NCBI GenBank assembly: GCA_000802095.1
Contig: JUEB01000026.1
Span: forward strand, 372,001-436,000
Length of the DNA: 64,000 nucleotides
From: Peptococcaceae bacterium BICA1-7
GTDB lineage: Bacteria > Bacillota > Desulfotomaculia > Desulfotomaculales > Desulfocucumaceae
Direction: 5' to 3'
Within the stretch, counting starts at the first letter, position 1. Each line of letters opens with the position of its first letter. Below the pieces are notes generated by a model. That model saw only the letters and a program-made list of their open reading frames with translations, did not search any database and was not told the origin of the DNA. Positions 17,782 to 26,151 of this stretch are shown piece by piece. A program made the translations under genes and the position numbers.

Positions 17782-18504
17782 TTAATTTATTTCCGTCTTA
17801 ATCTCCAGGTCACTTTCCAGGGGAGGAACAATTTCTATTTTTTCATTAAATCCCCAAAAACGCATATCCACCACCAGTCCTTCGGCTCCTCCGGGCAAGT
17901 ATGCCTGCATAACTCCGCGCATTATATATTTTAGTTTTGGGTCCACCCATACTCTAAATTTGTAATCAGTGTATTTCTGGTCCAAAAGTGGATTGGCCAC
18001 ATTGGGGCTTAACTCCAAAATATCTGTATTTATACCGTTAATCTTTTCCGATCCAGTTCTTTTTATAATGGGAACATCCTTAAAATTATAAAGTCCCAGC
18101 GGGTTGAATTCCGTTAAGAAAAGCTCTGACTGGGTTACTGAGTTCCCCTTTAAGGTGAACCACCTATTCGACCATGGGTCCTTCATATAAGTTGTGTCAT
18201 CAATCTGTATGAACTCCATGCTTGATTTTTGCATGGCGCCTTTTATGTGCACCTTGTTGGGCTTTACTCTGGCTCCCTCCACCATAGATATTGTGTCCCT
18301 GCCGGCCTGTTTAACCTCAACACTGAAATGATAGCCGGAGCATCCTATGGTATTGGCCAGAGACCTGTCAAAAAGCTCTCTTTCAGATAGCCCGCCGCCT
18401 ATTAATGAAGCCGCAGCCCACAATAATATAATAATTGCAAATGCAGCTCCGGCAACCGGCAGTAAGAGCTTTCTGTTTAATACATACCAGCGCGGCCACA
18501 TCAA
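17782..18504 (-). CDS. Membrane-anchored extracytoplasmic protein of unknown function
   Basis: About 240 residues. A single hydrophobic segment close to the N-terminus (VLNRKLLLPVAGAAFAIIILLWAAASLI) anchors a soluble domain predicted outside the membrane. That domain is rich in beta-strand patterns (YHFSVEVKQ, MSMVEGARVKPNKVHIKG-like, YMKDPWSNRWFTL, DILELSPNVANPLL, YKFRVWVDPKLKYIMRGVM), a pattern reminiscent of LolA/LppX-type lipid-binding folds or the outer-surface domain of sporulation proteins; no firm family was recognised. The frame opens at GTG 18516 inside the ribosome binding site itself; TTG 18504, 11 bases after GGAGG, is the likelier start (ATG 18501 also possible). It is transcribed alone and divergently from the MazG-like gene. 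Confidence 0.6.
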   Translation of the reverse strand: MMWPRWYVLNRKLLLPVAGAAFAIIILLWAAASLIGGGLSERELFDRSLANTIGCSGYHFSVEVKQAGRDTISMVEGARVKPNKVHIKGAMQKSSMEFIQIDDTTYMKDPWSNRWFTLKGNSVTQSELFLTEFNPLGLYNFKDVPIIKRTGSEKINGINTDILELSPNVANPLLDQKYTDYKFRVWVDPKLKYIMRGVMQAYLPGGAEGLVVDMRFWGFNEKIEIVPPLESDLEIKTEIN

Positions 18505-18704
18505 TTGGGAGCTCACCTCCTTTAATTGTCTTTTACCAAATGTATACTTTAGGGGGATATTAATTATGCCATGGTATAATATGTAAAGCCAGGGACTGAA
18601 AGACAGCCTACCCGGGACTTGCGAAATGAACGCCGGGCGGTTAAAATTTATTAGATGCGTCTTTCCCTTATTTTTGTAGAAAAAACACCATCCGGAGGAC
18701 CACT

Positions 18705-19055
18705 ATGAATATCAAGGACATGCAGGTTGAAGTTGATGCCTGGATAACACAGTTTGAGGAAGGATATTGGAGCCCCATGAGTATGCTGGCCCGCCTTGCA
18801 GAGGAGGTCGGCGAGCTGGCCCGGGAAGTAAACCACCAGTTTGGTGAAAAAACAAAGAAGCCCGACGAGCCTATGGGAGACCTGGCCCTGGAGCTGGCTG
18901 ATATCCTTTTTATTGTTATCTGCTATGCAAATTTACTGAACATAGACCTGGAAGACGCCTTTAAAAGGGTAATGGCCAAATATCGGCACCGCGACAGCGA
19001 CCGGTGGACCAAAAAGCTTGCGGGTAATACTTCCGGTCAGGGAGACGACTTATAG
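18705..19055 (+). CDS. MazG-like nucleotide pyrophosphohydrolase
   Basis: 116 residues with one MazG-type helical domain. Seen: the EExxE...ExxD metal-binding arrangement, LARLAEEVGELAREVNHQFG (about residues 28-47) followed by LALELADILFIVICYANLL (about 61-79), then the conserved KYRHRDSDRW. Such single-domain enzymes (YpjD-like) hydrolyse non-canonical or excess nucleoside triphosphates to monophosphates and pyrophosphate in the cytoplasm. ATG 18705 is preceded by CCGGAGGACC. Its length is normal for the family. The substrate is not defined by sequence. It stands alone between a divergent gene and a repeat-filled gap. Confidence 0.88.
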   Translation: MNIKDMQVEVDAWITQFEEGYWSPMSMLARLAEEVGELAREVNHQFGEKTKKPDEPMGDLALELADILFIVICYANLLNIDLEDAFKRVMAKYRHRDSDRWTKKLAGNTSGQGDDL

Positions 19056-19069
19056 GCATTACCTTCTGT

Positions 19070-19295
19070 CAGGAGACTGCTCACAGGCATTACTTACTGT
19101 CGGGAGACAGGAGACAGAATTTTTGTATGCCAGACCTTTGTGGTCGGTTTAAAAGCTTAAAGCCTATCAGGAATACCTGGACCTCCTGTCTCCTGTCTCC
19201 AGACCTGTAAGGAATGCAGTATTAGCCGTCTTCCGACCTTTAAAAAATTCAGCATCAGCTGTCTCCCGACCGGTAAGAAATGCAGAATTAGAAAT
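19070..19295 (+). repeat. Dispersed repeat family A, copy 2
   Basis: A non-coding element of about 225 bases that fills the gap before the DUF1015 gene. It matches, read forward, the reverse complement of the element at 6012-6182: GGAGACTGCTCA, GGCATTACTTACTGTCGGG, GTATGCCAGACC, GGTCGGTTTAAAA, AGGAATACCTGGACCTCC, then CTCCTGTCTCC runs. It ends with GGAATGCAGTATTAGCCGTC and related words repeated two or three times (19208, 19248, 19285). The multiple ends suggest repeated insertions or internal amplification. Confidence 0.75.
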
Positions 19296-19311
19296 CAAGG
19301 AGGCCTTTATT

Positions 19312-20655
19312 ATGTCAACAATAGTACCCATTAAAGGAATACGGTACAACCCTGAGAAGGTGTCCGATCTGTCCGACGTGGTGACACCGCCCTATGACGT
19401 TATCGATGCCGCCGCCCAGCAGCGGTATTATGATAAACATCCCTATAATATTATAAGACTGGAGTATGGAAAAACTTACAGTGAGGATGACGATGTCAAT
19501 AACCGTTACAGCAGGGCTTCCGCCGATTATAAAACCTGGCTTGAAAATAAAGTGCTGCAGCCCGACAGCAAGCCTGCCCTTTACCTGTACGAGCAGGAAT
19601 ATACAGTGGACGGCTCCAGAAAGGTACGGTCAGGCTATATTTGCGGTATAAAGATAGAGCCCTATGAAAAAGGAGTGGTTCTTCCCCACGAGGAGACACT
19701 GCCCAAGCACAAGGCCGACCGCCTGTCTCTGATGAAGGCCTGCCGTGCCAATTTCAGCCCAATTTTCAGCCTTTATTCTGACCCGGAACACTTAGTTACC
19801 CATTCTCTGAAAAAAGCGGCAGCCGGGCTCCCCAAATCTGCCTTTACTGATGAAAATGGAGACAGTCACCGCCTCTGGGCAATAACAGACCCAGTAACCA
19901 TAGAACAGGTACAGGGCCTGATGGCCGACAAGCGCATTTTTATTGCCGACGGGCACCACCGTTATGAAACGGCTATGAACTACAAGCTGGAGCGTGAAAA
20001 GGAAGGCCCCGGAAGCCAAAAAGATGATCCCTCTTACAATTATGTTATGATGACACTGGTCAACCTTTACGACCCTGGCCTGGTGGTTCTGCCCACCCAC
20101 CGTCTGGTTAAAAATGTTGACCCCATAATAATAAACGGTCTTATGGAAAATATGGGCCATAATTTTCTACTGGAAGAATTTGAGCCGGAGAAGGAGATTA
20201 AAAGTATTAAAAAATTTCTTTCCGACTTATATGATAAAGGCAGGGAGCTATCCGGGAAAAGCCTCCACAGGCACATATTTGGAGTCTATATCAATAAAAA
20301 ACTTTTCTTTGCCTCCCTTAGAAAAGAGGAGGACCTTCCGTCACTCATGCGCCCGGACAAGTCGCCGGAGTGGAGGGGACTGGACGTATCGGTACTGCAC
20401 AGCCTGATCATGGAAAAATATCTTGGAATTGATAAGAATCTTCTGGCCAGGGGTGAACATATTACATATACCAGGGAAGAAGAGGGGGCACTGGAGGCGG
20501 TGGACCGTGGAGAATACCAGATAGCTTTTTTCCTGAACCCCACACTGGTGGAAGAAGTTACCAGCGTGGCGGCCAACGGCGAGAAAATGCCCCAGAAAAG
20601 CACCTTTTTTTATCCAAAGCTGATTACCGGACTGGTAATCAAGGACCTGACCTGA
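19312..20655 (+). CDS. DUF1015-family protein
   Basis: 447 cytoplasmic residues of the DUF1015 family (COG4198), widespread in bacteria and without an established activity. Seen: N-terminal GIRYNPEKVSDLSDVVTPPY followed by DVI, YDKHPYNIIRLEYGK (about residue 44-58), YEQEYTVDGSRKVRSGYI, the charged LPHEETLPKHKADRL (about 125) and FIADGHHRYETAMNY (about 210), the hallmark histidine-rich motif of the family. ATG 19312 follows AAGGAGG. Some family members have been linked to serine/tRNA-related or kinase-like activities, but nothing here supports a specific reaction. Monocistronic: repeats upstream, strong terminator downstream. Confidence 0.9.
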   Translation: MSTIVPIKGIRYNPEKVSDLSDVVTPPYDVIDAAAQQRYYDKHPYNIIRLEYGKTYSEDDDVNNRYSRASADYKTWLENKVLQPDSKPALYLYEQEYTVDGSRKVRSGYICGIKIEPYEKGVVLPHEETLPKHKADRLSLMKACRANFSPIFSLYSDPEHLVTHSLKKAAAGLPKSAFTDENGDSHRLWAITDPVTIEQVQGLMADKRIFIADGHHRYETAMNYKLEREKEGPGSQKDDPSYNYVMMTLVNLYDPGLVVLPTHRLVKNVDPIIINGLMENMGHNFLLEEFEPEKEIKSIKKFLSDLYDKGRELSGKSLHRHIFGVYINKKLFFASLRKEEDLPSLMRPDKSPEWRGLDVSVLHSLIMEKYLGIDKNLLARGEHITYTREEEGALEAVDRGEYQIAFFLNPTLVEEVTSVAANGEKMPQKSTFFYPKLITGLVIKDLT

Positions 20656-20680
20656 AAAGGGTTGGTCTGCGGATAAAAAG

Positions 20681-20726
20681 AAAGGGGTTGTGTCAAAAAA
20701 ATTAGTTTTTGACACAACCCCTTTTT
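20681..20726. terminator. Bidirectional terminator, DUF1015 gene / flagellar cluster
   Basis: Perfect 19-base inverted repeat AAAGGGGTTGTGTCAAAAA / complement around a short loop, with A- and T-runs at both ends. It ends the DUF1015 transcript from the left and the long flagellar transcript (fliY stop at 20739) from the right. Confidence 0.92.
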
Positions 20727-20738
20727 ATATTACTATTT

Positions 20739-22001
20739 TTACTCTCTAAGCTGTTTTAGTCTTTCTTCGGGACTGATTATACTTATTACCCTTACTCCAA
20801 AATTCTCATTGACAACCACAACTTCACCCCTGGCTACCAGTGTGCCGTTGACCAGCACCTCCACAGGCTCATCCACCAGTGAGGTCAGCTCTACAATAGC
20901 TCCCGGAGTGAGGTTAAGTACCTCTTTAATAGGCTTTTTGGTACGTCCCAGTATAACGCTTATTTTTAGCGGGACTTCCAGCAGCAGTTCCATCTTGCGC
21001 TGTTCAGCCTGGGACAGCCCGGGGAAGGAAAGTGTCTGGGCCGGCACAGCCTGACTTGGCGCCGGACTATAGCCGCTCCTTTGGATAGCCGCCGCCGGCT
21101 CCTGTATTGGAGTTTGGAGCAGCTCTCCGGCGCCGGGCGGCTCAATCTCGGGCCAAACCTCTTCTGATGGCCATATTTCACTGGATTCTTCTTCCTCAAC
21201 CTCTACAAAACTGGGCTGCTCTTCTGAATCCTCGCCCTCTAGCGGCGTGCCCATAAGATTATGCCATAACAGTGCGGCCTCCCTTTTAGCGGTGCTTATA
21301 CTTAAAACCTGCATGATTTCTGTATCAACCAGGTCACCTATTTTCAGCGCAAAGGAAACTACCACCACTTTGTCCCCTATGGGTAGAGTGAATTTGGATC
21401 TGTCCTCATTATTTAAGACAGTGGTAATGGGTGGTGAAATGTTAACAGGCCGCCCGAACAGGGTGGCAAGAGAGGTTGATGCGGTGCCTATCATCTGGTT
21501 CATGGCCTCGGAAGCAGCACTTATTTCTATTTCGCTTATTTCATCGGTCTCAACCTGCCCTTCTCCGCCCATCATCAGGTTGGACATGACCATCGCGTCT
21601 TTTAGTCTTATAACCAGTATGTTAAAACCGACCAGACCTGATTTAAATTCCACCTGGATTACTATGTACGGGACCTGAAAGCTCTCATACAAGGTTTCCT
21701 GTGAAATTATGTTTACCTTTGGACTGGTAATGCTAACCTTCTGGCGAAGCAGTTCCGACAGGGTAGTTGAGGCCGATCCCATGGAGATATTGCCTATCTC
21801 ACCAAGGGCATCCATCTCACTTTGGTCAAGCACATCCGAATCTGCCGATAAATCAGTATTTTCATCCTGTGCCAGCTCTGTCACGGTCTGCTCTACTGGT
21901 ATTGAGCCGGGCTCATCGGCTGTCTCCGCCGGGCCGCCTCCCACCGAGGCATTGAGCACAGCATCAATTTCTTCCTGGCTAAGCATTTTGTTTTCAACCA
22001 C
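20739..22001 (-). CDS. fliY: Flagellar motor switch phosphatase FliY
   Basis: C-ring protein of the Bacillus/Thermotoga type: binds CheY-P and dephosphorylates it, and replaces or complements FliN. About 420 residues. Seen in order: N-terminal CheY-P-binding peptide MLSQEEIDAVLNAS; CheC-like phosphatase region with two ExxxN helices, DALGEIGNISMGSASTTL (about residue 65) and SEAMNQMIGTASTSLATLF (about 165); an acidic, proline- and glutamate-rich linker (about 255-330); and a C-terminal SpoA/FliN domain, VPLKISVILGRTKKPIKEVL to GEVVVVNENFGVRVISI. GTG 22001, 9 bases after GAGGGGG and overlapping the fliM stop, is preferred to the TTG at 22019. Last gene of the cluster. A second, short FliN is encoded at 36084. 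Confidence 0.95.
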   Translation of the reverse strand: MVENKMLSQEEIDAVLNASVGGGPAETADEPGSIPVEQTVTELAQDENTDLSADSDVLDQSEMDALGEIGNISMGSASTTLSELLRQKVSITSPKVNIISQETLYESFQVPYIVIQVEFKSGLVGFNILVIRLKDAMVMSNLMMGGEGQVETDEISEIEISAASEAMNQMIGTASTSLATLFGRPVNISPPITTVLNNEDRSKFTLPIGDKVVVVSFALKIGDLVDTEIMQVLSISTAKREAALLWHNLMGTPLEGEDSEEQPSFVEVEEEESSEIWPSEEVWPEIEPPGAGELLQTPIQEPAAAIQRSGYSPAPSQAVPAQTLSFPGLSQAEQRKMELLLEVPLKISVILGRTKKPIKEVLNLTPGAIVELTSLVDEPVEVLVNGTLVARGEVVVVNENFGVRVISIISPEERLKQLRE

Positions 22002-22995
22002 TATCTCTGTCCCCCTCAATTAGGGCCACTACCTGAACGGCCAGATTTTTATTTAGTCTGCCGGCCTGTACTCCGAATTTTAGCTGGTCTTCCACATATA
22101 ATTCAAGGTCCTGCTCAACAGTCCTGGAAAGAGTTAAAACATCATCCACCTCAAGTTGGAGGAAGTCTCTTACAGTGACATTAGTCTCACCCAATACAAC
22201 TTCCACACCAACGGCGGAATACCCCATCCAGTGTTTTATCCACATTATATCCTCGTCTTTGGATCCACCCATATGCCTTACAAACTGCTGTCGCACCGAA
22301 AGCTTGGAAACCACAGGCTCCAGTACTATGTAGGGTATACATAAATTCATAAGTCCTCTGGGCTCCTCATCAATAGCCACAGAAAAGGTTATCAGCGCCA
22401 CCACCTCGTTGGGTGAATAGAGCTGCTGCATCCTGGGGTTTGTTTCTATGGATTCAATCAATGGGTCAATTTCATATAAATCATGCCAGGCAGCCGCTAA
22501 ATGCTCAGACAGCACTCTCTCAAAGAGCTTTCTTACCACGGTAATCTCAATGTCAGTAAGCTCCCTGGTCTTGTCGGTGGCGGTTCCAGGACCACCAAAC
22601 ATAAGGTCTATCATAGGGAAGATAACCTGACTGTTGGTCTCCATGATGGCAGCCCCCTCCAAAGGCCGGCACTGAAAAATGGTAAGCACCGTTGGACTGG
22701 GTATAGACCGCATGAATTCCTCATAAATCATCTGACCAACTGAAGCAATCTCAACATTTATAGCTGACCTCAAATAACCTGAAAAAAAGCTTGATAACAG
22801 TCTGGCAAAATTCTGGTGCAGCATTTCCAGACTTCGCAGGTGTTCCTTGGAAAATTTGTTTGGCCGCCTGAAATCATAGGGCTTACTTACTGTTGGAGCA
22901 GCTGTATGCTTAATTTCCTCCACATCCAGCTTGCCTGTGGTGAGCGCCTCAAGAAGCGAGTCAATTTCATTCTGCGATAATATTTCCTGCACCAT
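21994..22995 (-). CDS. fliM: Flagellar motor switch protein FliM
   Basis: C-ring subunit that receives CheY-P. 333 residues. Seen: N-terminal CheY-P-binding helix ILSQNEIDSLLEAL; KPYDFRRPNKFSKEHLRSLEM motif region (about 45-65), middle CheC-like domain without the ExxN phosphatase residues, with LTDIEITVVRKLFERVL (about 145-165); and C-terminal SpoA-type domain with VVLGETNVTVRDFLQLEVDD (about 255). Overlaps fliY by 8 bases, which implies translational coupling of the two C-ring genes. Upstream is cheY, separated by 38 bases. Confidence 0.97.
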   Translation of the reverse strand: MVQEILSQNEIDSLLEALTTGKLDVEEIKHTAAPTVSKPYDFRRPNKFSKEHLRSLEMLHQNFARLLSSFFSGYLRSAINVEIASVGQMIYEEFMRSIPSPTVLTIFQCRPLEGAAIMETNSQVIFPMIDLMFGGPGTATDKTRELTDIEITVVRKLFERVLSEHLAAAWHDLYEIDPLIESIETNPRMQQLYSPNEVVALITFSVAIDEEPRGLMNLCIPYIVLEPVVSKLSVRQQFVRHMGGSKDEDIMWIKHWMGYSAVGVEVVLGETNVTVRDFLQLEVDDVLTLSRTVEQDLELYVEDQLKFGVQAGRLNKNLAVQVVALIEGDRDSG

Positions 22996-23033
22996 ATCTT
23001 ACTTCTCCTTGATCATTCAGTGCTTTTAATATA

Positions 23034-23405
23034 TTACTTGCCCCTTGACAGTACCCTCTCTATAGCCTGCAGCAGCCTGTCCTGCTGAAAGGGCTTGACG
23101 ATGAAGTCTTTTGCTCCCGCCTGAATGGCATCCATGACCATAGACTGCTGCCCCATGGCACTGCACATAATTATGCTGGCATTGGGATCAAACTCCCTGA
23201 TGGCCTTAACTGCCTCAATACCTTCCATTTCAGGCATTGTTATATCCATGGTGACCAGATCCGGCTTACTCTCCCTATACATGTCCACTGCAATTTTACC
23301 GTTTTCGGCCTCACCAACCACCTCAAAACCGTTTTTTAGCAAAATGTTTTTGATCATCATGCGCATAAATGCTGCGTCATCCACAATCATTATACTTTTG
23401 GCCAC
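23034..23405 (-). CDS. cheY: Chemotaxis response regulator CheY
   Basis: Single receiver domain, 123 residues. Seen: acidic pair in IMIVDDAAFMR, phosphorylated Asp in PDLVTMDITMPEMEG (about residue 54), Thr/Ser switch in IIMCSAMGQ and the conserved Lys in GAKDFIVKPF. On phosphorylation it binds FliM and FliY, encoded just downstream. GTG 23405 lies 6 bases behind AGGAGGG. The kinase CheA is not in the window. Confidence 0.96.
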   Translation of the reverse strand: MAKSIMIVDDAAFMRMMIKNILLKNGFEVVGEAENGKIAVDMYRESKPDLVTMDITMPEMEGIEAVKAIREFDPNASIIMCSAMGQQSMVMDAIQAGAKDFIVKPFQQDRLLQAIERVLSRGK

Positions 23406-23442
23406 ACTATTCCCTCCTAGACTTAATACTATATATTGTCAA

Positions 23443-24060
23443 TTAAAAACCCAGGGCGTTAAAAAGCTTTGCAATGGATCCGGGTTCGGTAAGCATAAAA
23501 AAGTGTCCCTTAATATTGGCTTCCGCCTGCTCCTGAAAAAGGCTGGTTTCAATTACGAGTACCTGTTCCTCCACCCTTCCGCTGGCCACCATCAGTGATG
23601 TAAGTATGGCCCCCAGCATATCATAGGCGAACAGCGGCACAGCAGATCTCATTTCCAGTGAAGTAAGGCTGTATAGGGCTCCCACAAATGCTCCTGACAA
23701 AACATTGCCCACTTCCATTACCGCCGACTGTCCTATTTCATCCAGTTCACTAGTAGTTCCCAGCTCCAAGCCCATAAGCATGTCTACGAGTCTGAGTGTA
23801 CTCTCAGAATTAAAAAGGAATAGTACAAGTCCAGGAACCTCACCTGACATTCTTACACTGACACAAGAAACAAGTTCTTCCGGGCCGCCCACCCTGGAAA
23901 TGGTTTCTTCAAAGGGCATAAAGGTGGCCACCGGCACATTCATGTTTATACGCCTGTTAACCAGCTGTGCAAGCGAAGTAAGGGCATTTCCCATGCCAAT
24001 GTTACTTATCTCCCGCAGAGCGTCCATATGGGTCGCGGACAACTCCGGGTATTTATTCAT
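23443..24060 (-). CDS. cheC: CheY-P phosphatase CheC
   Basis: About 205 residues. Two phosphatase helices with the ExxN signature are present: DALREISNIGMGNALTSLAQL (N-terminal) and SAVMEVGNVLSGAFVGALY (about residue 110), with the GPEELVSCVSVRMSGEVPG core between. CheC removes phosphate from CheY and pairs with CheD, which is encoded two genes upstream, as in Bacillus and Thermotoga. Several starts crowd the 5' end (GTG 24069, ATG 24066, ATG 24060); ATG 24060 has the best-spaced AAGGGTG. Confidence 0.95.
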   Translation of the reverse strand: MNKYPELSATHMDALREISNIGMGNALTSLAQLVNRRINMNVPVATFMPFEETISRVGGPEELVSCVSVRMSGEVPGLVLFLFNSESTLRLVDMLMGLELGTTSELDEIGQSAVMEVGNVLSGAFVGALYSLTSLEMRSAVPLFAYDMLGAILTSLMVASGRVEEQVLVIETSLFQEQAEANIKGHFFMLTEPGSIAKLFNALGF

Positions 24061-24075
24061 TGCCATCACCCTTTC

Positions 24076-24846
24076 CTATTTTTTCTTTCTGTAGAAACAG
24101 GGAAATACTTTTTCCATACCAAGCTCATTATAATTGAATATCATTTCACTCCCGCCAATAAAGAGATAGCCTCCCGGATTAAGGGACTGGGAAAACCCTT
24201 TGTTTATTTTATCCTGTGCATCCCGGGTAAAATAAATAGTTACGTTCCGGCAAACTATAAGGTCATAGCCGGTTCCGTAATTATCAGCCAAAAGATCATG
24301 TCTTTTGAATGAAACCTTCTTTTTTATACTTTCATTAATCAGATAACTGGCGCCCTGTACGTTAAAATACTTACCCAGCCTTTCCTTTGATACATTTCTC
24401 ACGGCGTCCTGCCCATACTTCCCAACCAGGGCTGTATCCAGTATTGTTTTGTCTATGTCAGTGGCATCAAGACGGTGTGCCCTGCCCGGACTCATTTCAT
24501 CCAGAATTATGGCTAAAGAATAAGGCTCTGCCCCTATTGAACAGGCTGCGCTCCAAACCTTGATTGTCCCCTTTTGCGACAGTATTTCCGGCAATATTTT
24601 TTTTTCCAGATCCAGCCACCTGTGAGGATCCCTGAAGAATTCGGTAACATTTATAGTAAGGTGGTCAAGAAATGTCTGGTAGGCCATCCTGTCGTTGGTA
24701 AGATTCTGAAAAAGCTCCTGGTAGCTATTAATTTTTTGTCTGACCAGAAGTCCATCCAGCCTTCTTTTCAGCTGTGTCTCTTTGTAGCTGTTCAAATCAA
24801 GCCTGAAGCTAACCAGCATTTTGCGTTTAAACTCATCAAAATCCAT
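24076..24846 (-). CDS. cheR: Chemotaxis protein methyltransferase CheR
   Basis: Methylates glutamates of chemoreceptors with S-adenosylmethionine. 256 residues: N-terminal helical domain (FKRKMLVSFRLDLNSYKETQLKRRL... positively charged, receptor-contacting), then the catalytic domain with NVTEFFRDPHRW, the SAM-binding VWSAACSIGAEPYSLAII (about residue 105) and DLIVCRNVTIYFT (about 200). ATG 24846 overlaps the cheD stop region. The matching methylesterase gene cheB and chemoreceptors are not in the window. Confidence 0.96.
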   Translation of the reverse strand: MDFDEFKRKMLVSFRLDLNSYKETQLKRRLDGLLVRQKINSYQELFQNLTNDRMAYQTFLDHLTINVTEFFRDPHRWLDLEKKILPEILSQKGTIKVWSAACSIGAEPYSLAIILDEMSPGRAHRLDATDIDKTILDTALVGKYGQDAVRNVSKERLGKYFNVQGASYLINESIKKKVSFKRHDLLADNYGTGYDLIVCRNVTIYFTRDAQDKINKGFSQSLNPGGYLFIGGSEMIFNYNELGMEKVFPCFYRKKK

Positions 24847-24848
24847 TT

Positions 24849-25355
24849 CTAAATCACCTGCAGTTTATTGCCGAGAGTTCTTATTGTAACCTGTCCTGTC
24901 TGTGTATCCAAAATCATGGTTCTGCCACGGTTGCCGCCGACTTCTTCCACCAAAATCCGTATACCCATTTTTTTAAGCATGTCTCTTGATTTATCAGCAT
25001 TCCGGTGTCCTATATTAAGAGTCATTTTATCATCAAGGCCTGAAAACATCTGTGCCCCACCAACCAATTTTGCCTGCAGCCTGTTTATACTGGCCCCCTT
25101 CGACTGCATTTCCTTTACTATCAGTGGTATACCCAGATCAGCAAACTTTGCCGGCTTGTTAACATTGTTAAACTGAGTGCTGTCAGGGAGCATAACATGC
25201 AGCAGCCCTCCCAATTTTGTGACCGGGTCGTACAGGCTCACCCCAACACAGGATCCCAGCCCCAGAGTGATAAGCTTAACAGGCTCTCTGGCAATTTTAT
25301 AATCAGCTATACCCACCTGTATTTCTGCAATATCTTTTACCGCCAGTTCCATCAT
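24849..25355 (-). CDS. cheD: Chemoreceptor glutamine deamidase CheD
   Basis: 168 residues. Deamidates receptor glutamines and binds CheC. The catalytic Cys-His pair is visible in LGLGSCVGVSLYDP (Cys near residue 34) and GGLLHVMLPDS (His near 51), and a Thr follows in the expected region. VGGAQMFSGLD and NIGHRNADKSRDML are further family landmarks. The order cheD-cheR-cheC-cheY-fliM-fliY groups signal adaptation with the motor switch. Coupled to cheR by near overlap. Confidence 0.96.
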   Translation of the reverse strand: MMELAVKDIAEIQVGIADYKIAREPVKLITLGLGSCVGVSLYDPVTKLGGLLHVMLPDSTQFNNVNKPAKFADLGIPLIVKEMQSKGASINRLQAKLVGGAQMFSGLDDKMTLNIGHRNADKSRDMLKKMGIRILVEEVGGNRGRTMILDTQTGQVTIRTLGNKLQVI

Positions 25356-25370
25356 CTGCCCCCTTAAATG

Positions 25371-26150
25371 CTACTTGCGGAGGTTATTGACCATACCCCA
25401 CATTTCATCCGACGTACTCAACGCCCGGGCGTTTAGCTGGTAAATTCTCTGGGATTCCAATAAATCCGTCATTTCCACAGCCAAATCCACATTGGAAGAC
25501 TCCAGTGCCCCCTGTATCACCACACCAAACCCTTCCCTTCCCGGTGTGCCCTCTTCCTCAGGCCCCTCAGCACCGGTGGAGGCATAAAGATTATTTCCCA
25601 AAGACTTCAAACCATTGGGGTTAACAAATTTATACAGCGTTATAGAGCCCAGGTCTGTAACGCTTCCATCTCCCATTTTTGACTTTGCACTGCCATTGCT
25701 TTCTATGATTATTTCGTGGCTGCCTTCGGGCAGGGTAATTCCGGGATAAAGGGTATAGCCCTGATCATTTACCAGCTTCCCCTCAGCATCCAGGTGAAAG
25801 TTGCCATTTCTGGTATAGGTGGCGCTTCCGTCAGGCATTTCAATTTTAAAGAACCCCTTGCCTTCAATAGCCAGATCAGTTTTTCTTTCAGTCTGCCTGA
25901 TCGGTCCCTGCTCAAAGTCCCTATTGCCTGCCGCCATCCGAACTCCTGATCCCTGAAGAGGCTTTTCCCCCGGCTTGGTCACCACCGGTCTGCCTCCTTC
26001 GGCCAGCCTGGCGTAAACCAGATCGGCAAAGGAGGATCTCTGACTTTTAAAGGCATCCACATTGACTCCGGTTATATTGTTTGATGTATTGTCAATCCTG
26101 GCCTGCTGGGCATTGATGCCGGAAGCGCTGTTTTGCAGTGATCTGATCAA
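25371..26150 (-). CDS. flgG: Flagellar rod/hook-basal body protein, FlgG/FlhP type
   Basis: 259 residues of the FlgE/F/G family, exported by the flagellar apparatus. Seen: N-terminal D0 motif ASGINAQQARIDNTSNNITG followed by VNVDAFKSQRSSF, the DLAIEGKGFFKIEMPDG core (about residue 98), YTRNGNFHLDAEGKLVND, and the C-terminal ESSNVDLAVEMTDLLESQR and LNARALSTSDEM. Lies next to a paralogue of identical length, one base apart. In Bacillus the equivalent pair is flhO-flhP; this downstream member corresponds best to FlhP/FlgG (distal rod). The split of names between the pair is inferred from order. Confidence 0.9.
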   Translation of the reverse strand: MIRSLQNSASGINAQQARIDNTSNNITGVNVDAFKSQRSSFADLVYARLAEGGRPVVTKPGEKPLQGSGVRMAAGNRDFEQGPIRQTERKTDLAIEGKGFFKIEMPDGSATYTRNGNFHLDAEGKLVNDQGYTLYPGITLPEGSHEIIIESNGSAKSKMGDGSVTDLGSITLYKFVNPNGLKSLGNNLYASTGAEGPEEEGTPGREGFGVVIQGALESSNVDLAVEMTDLLESQRIYQLNARALSTSDEMWGMVNNLRK

Positions 26151-26151
26151 T

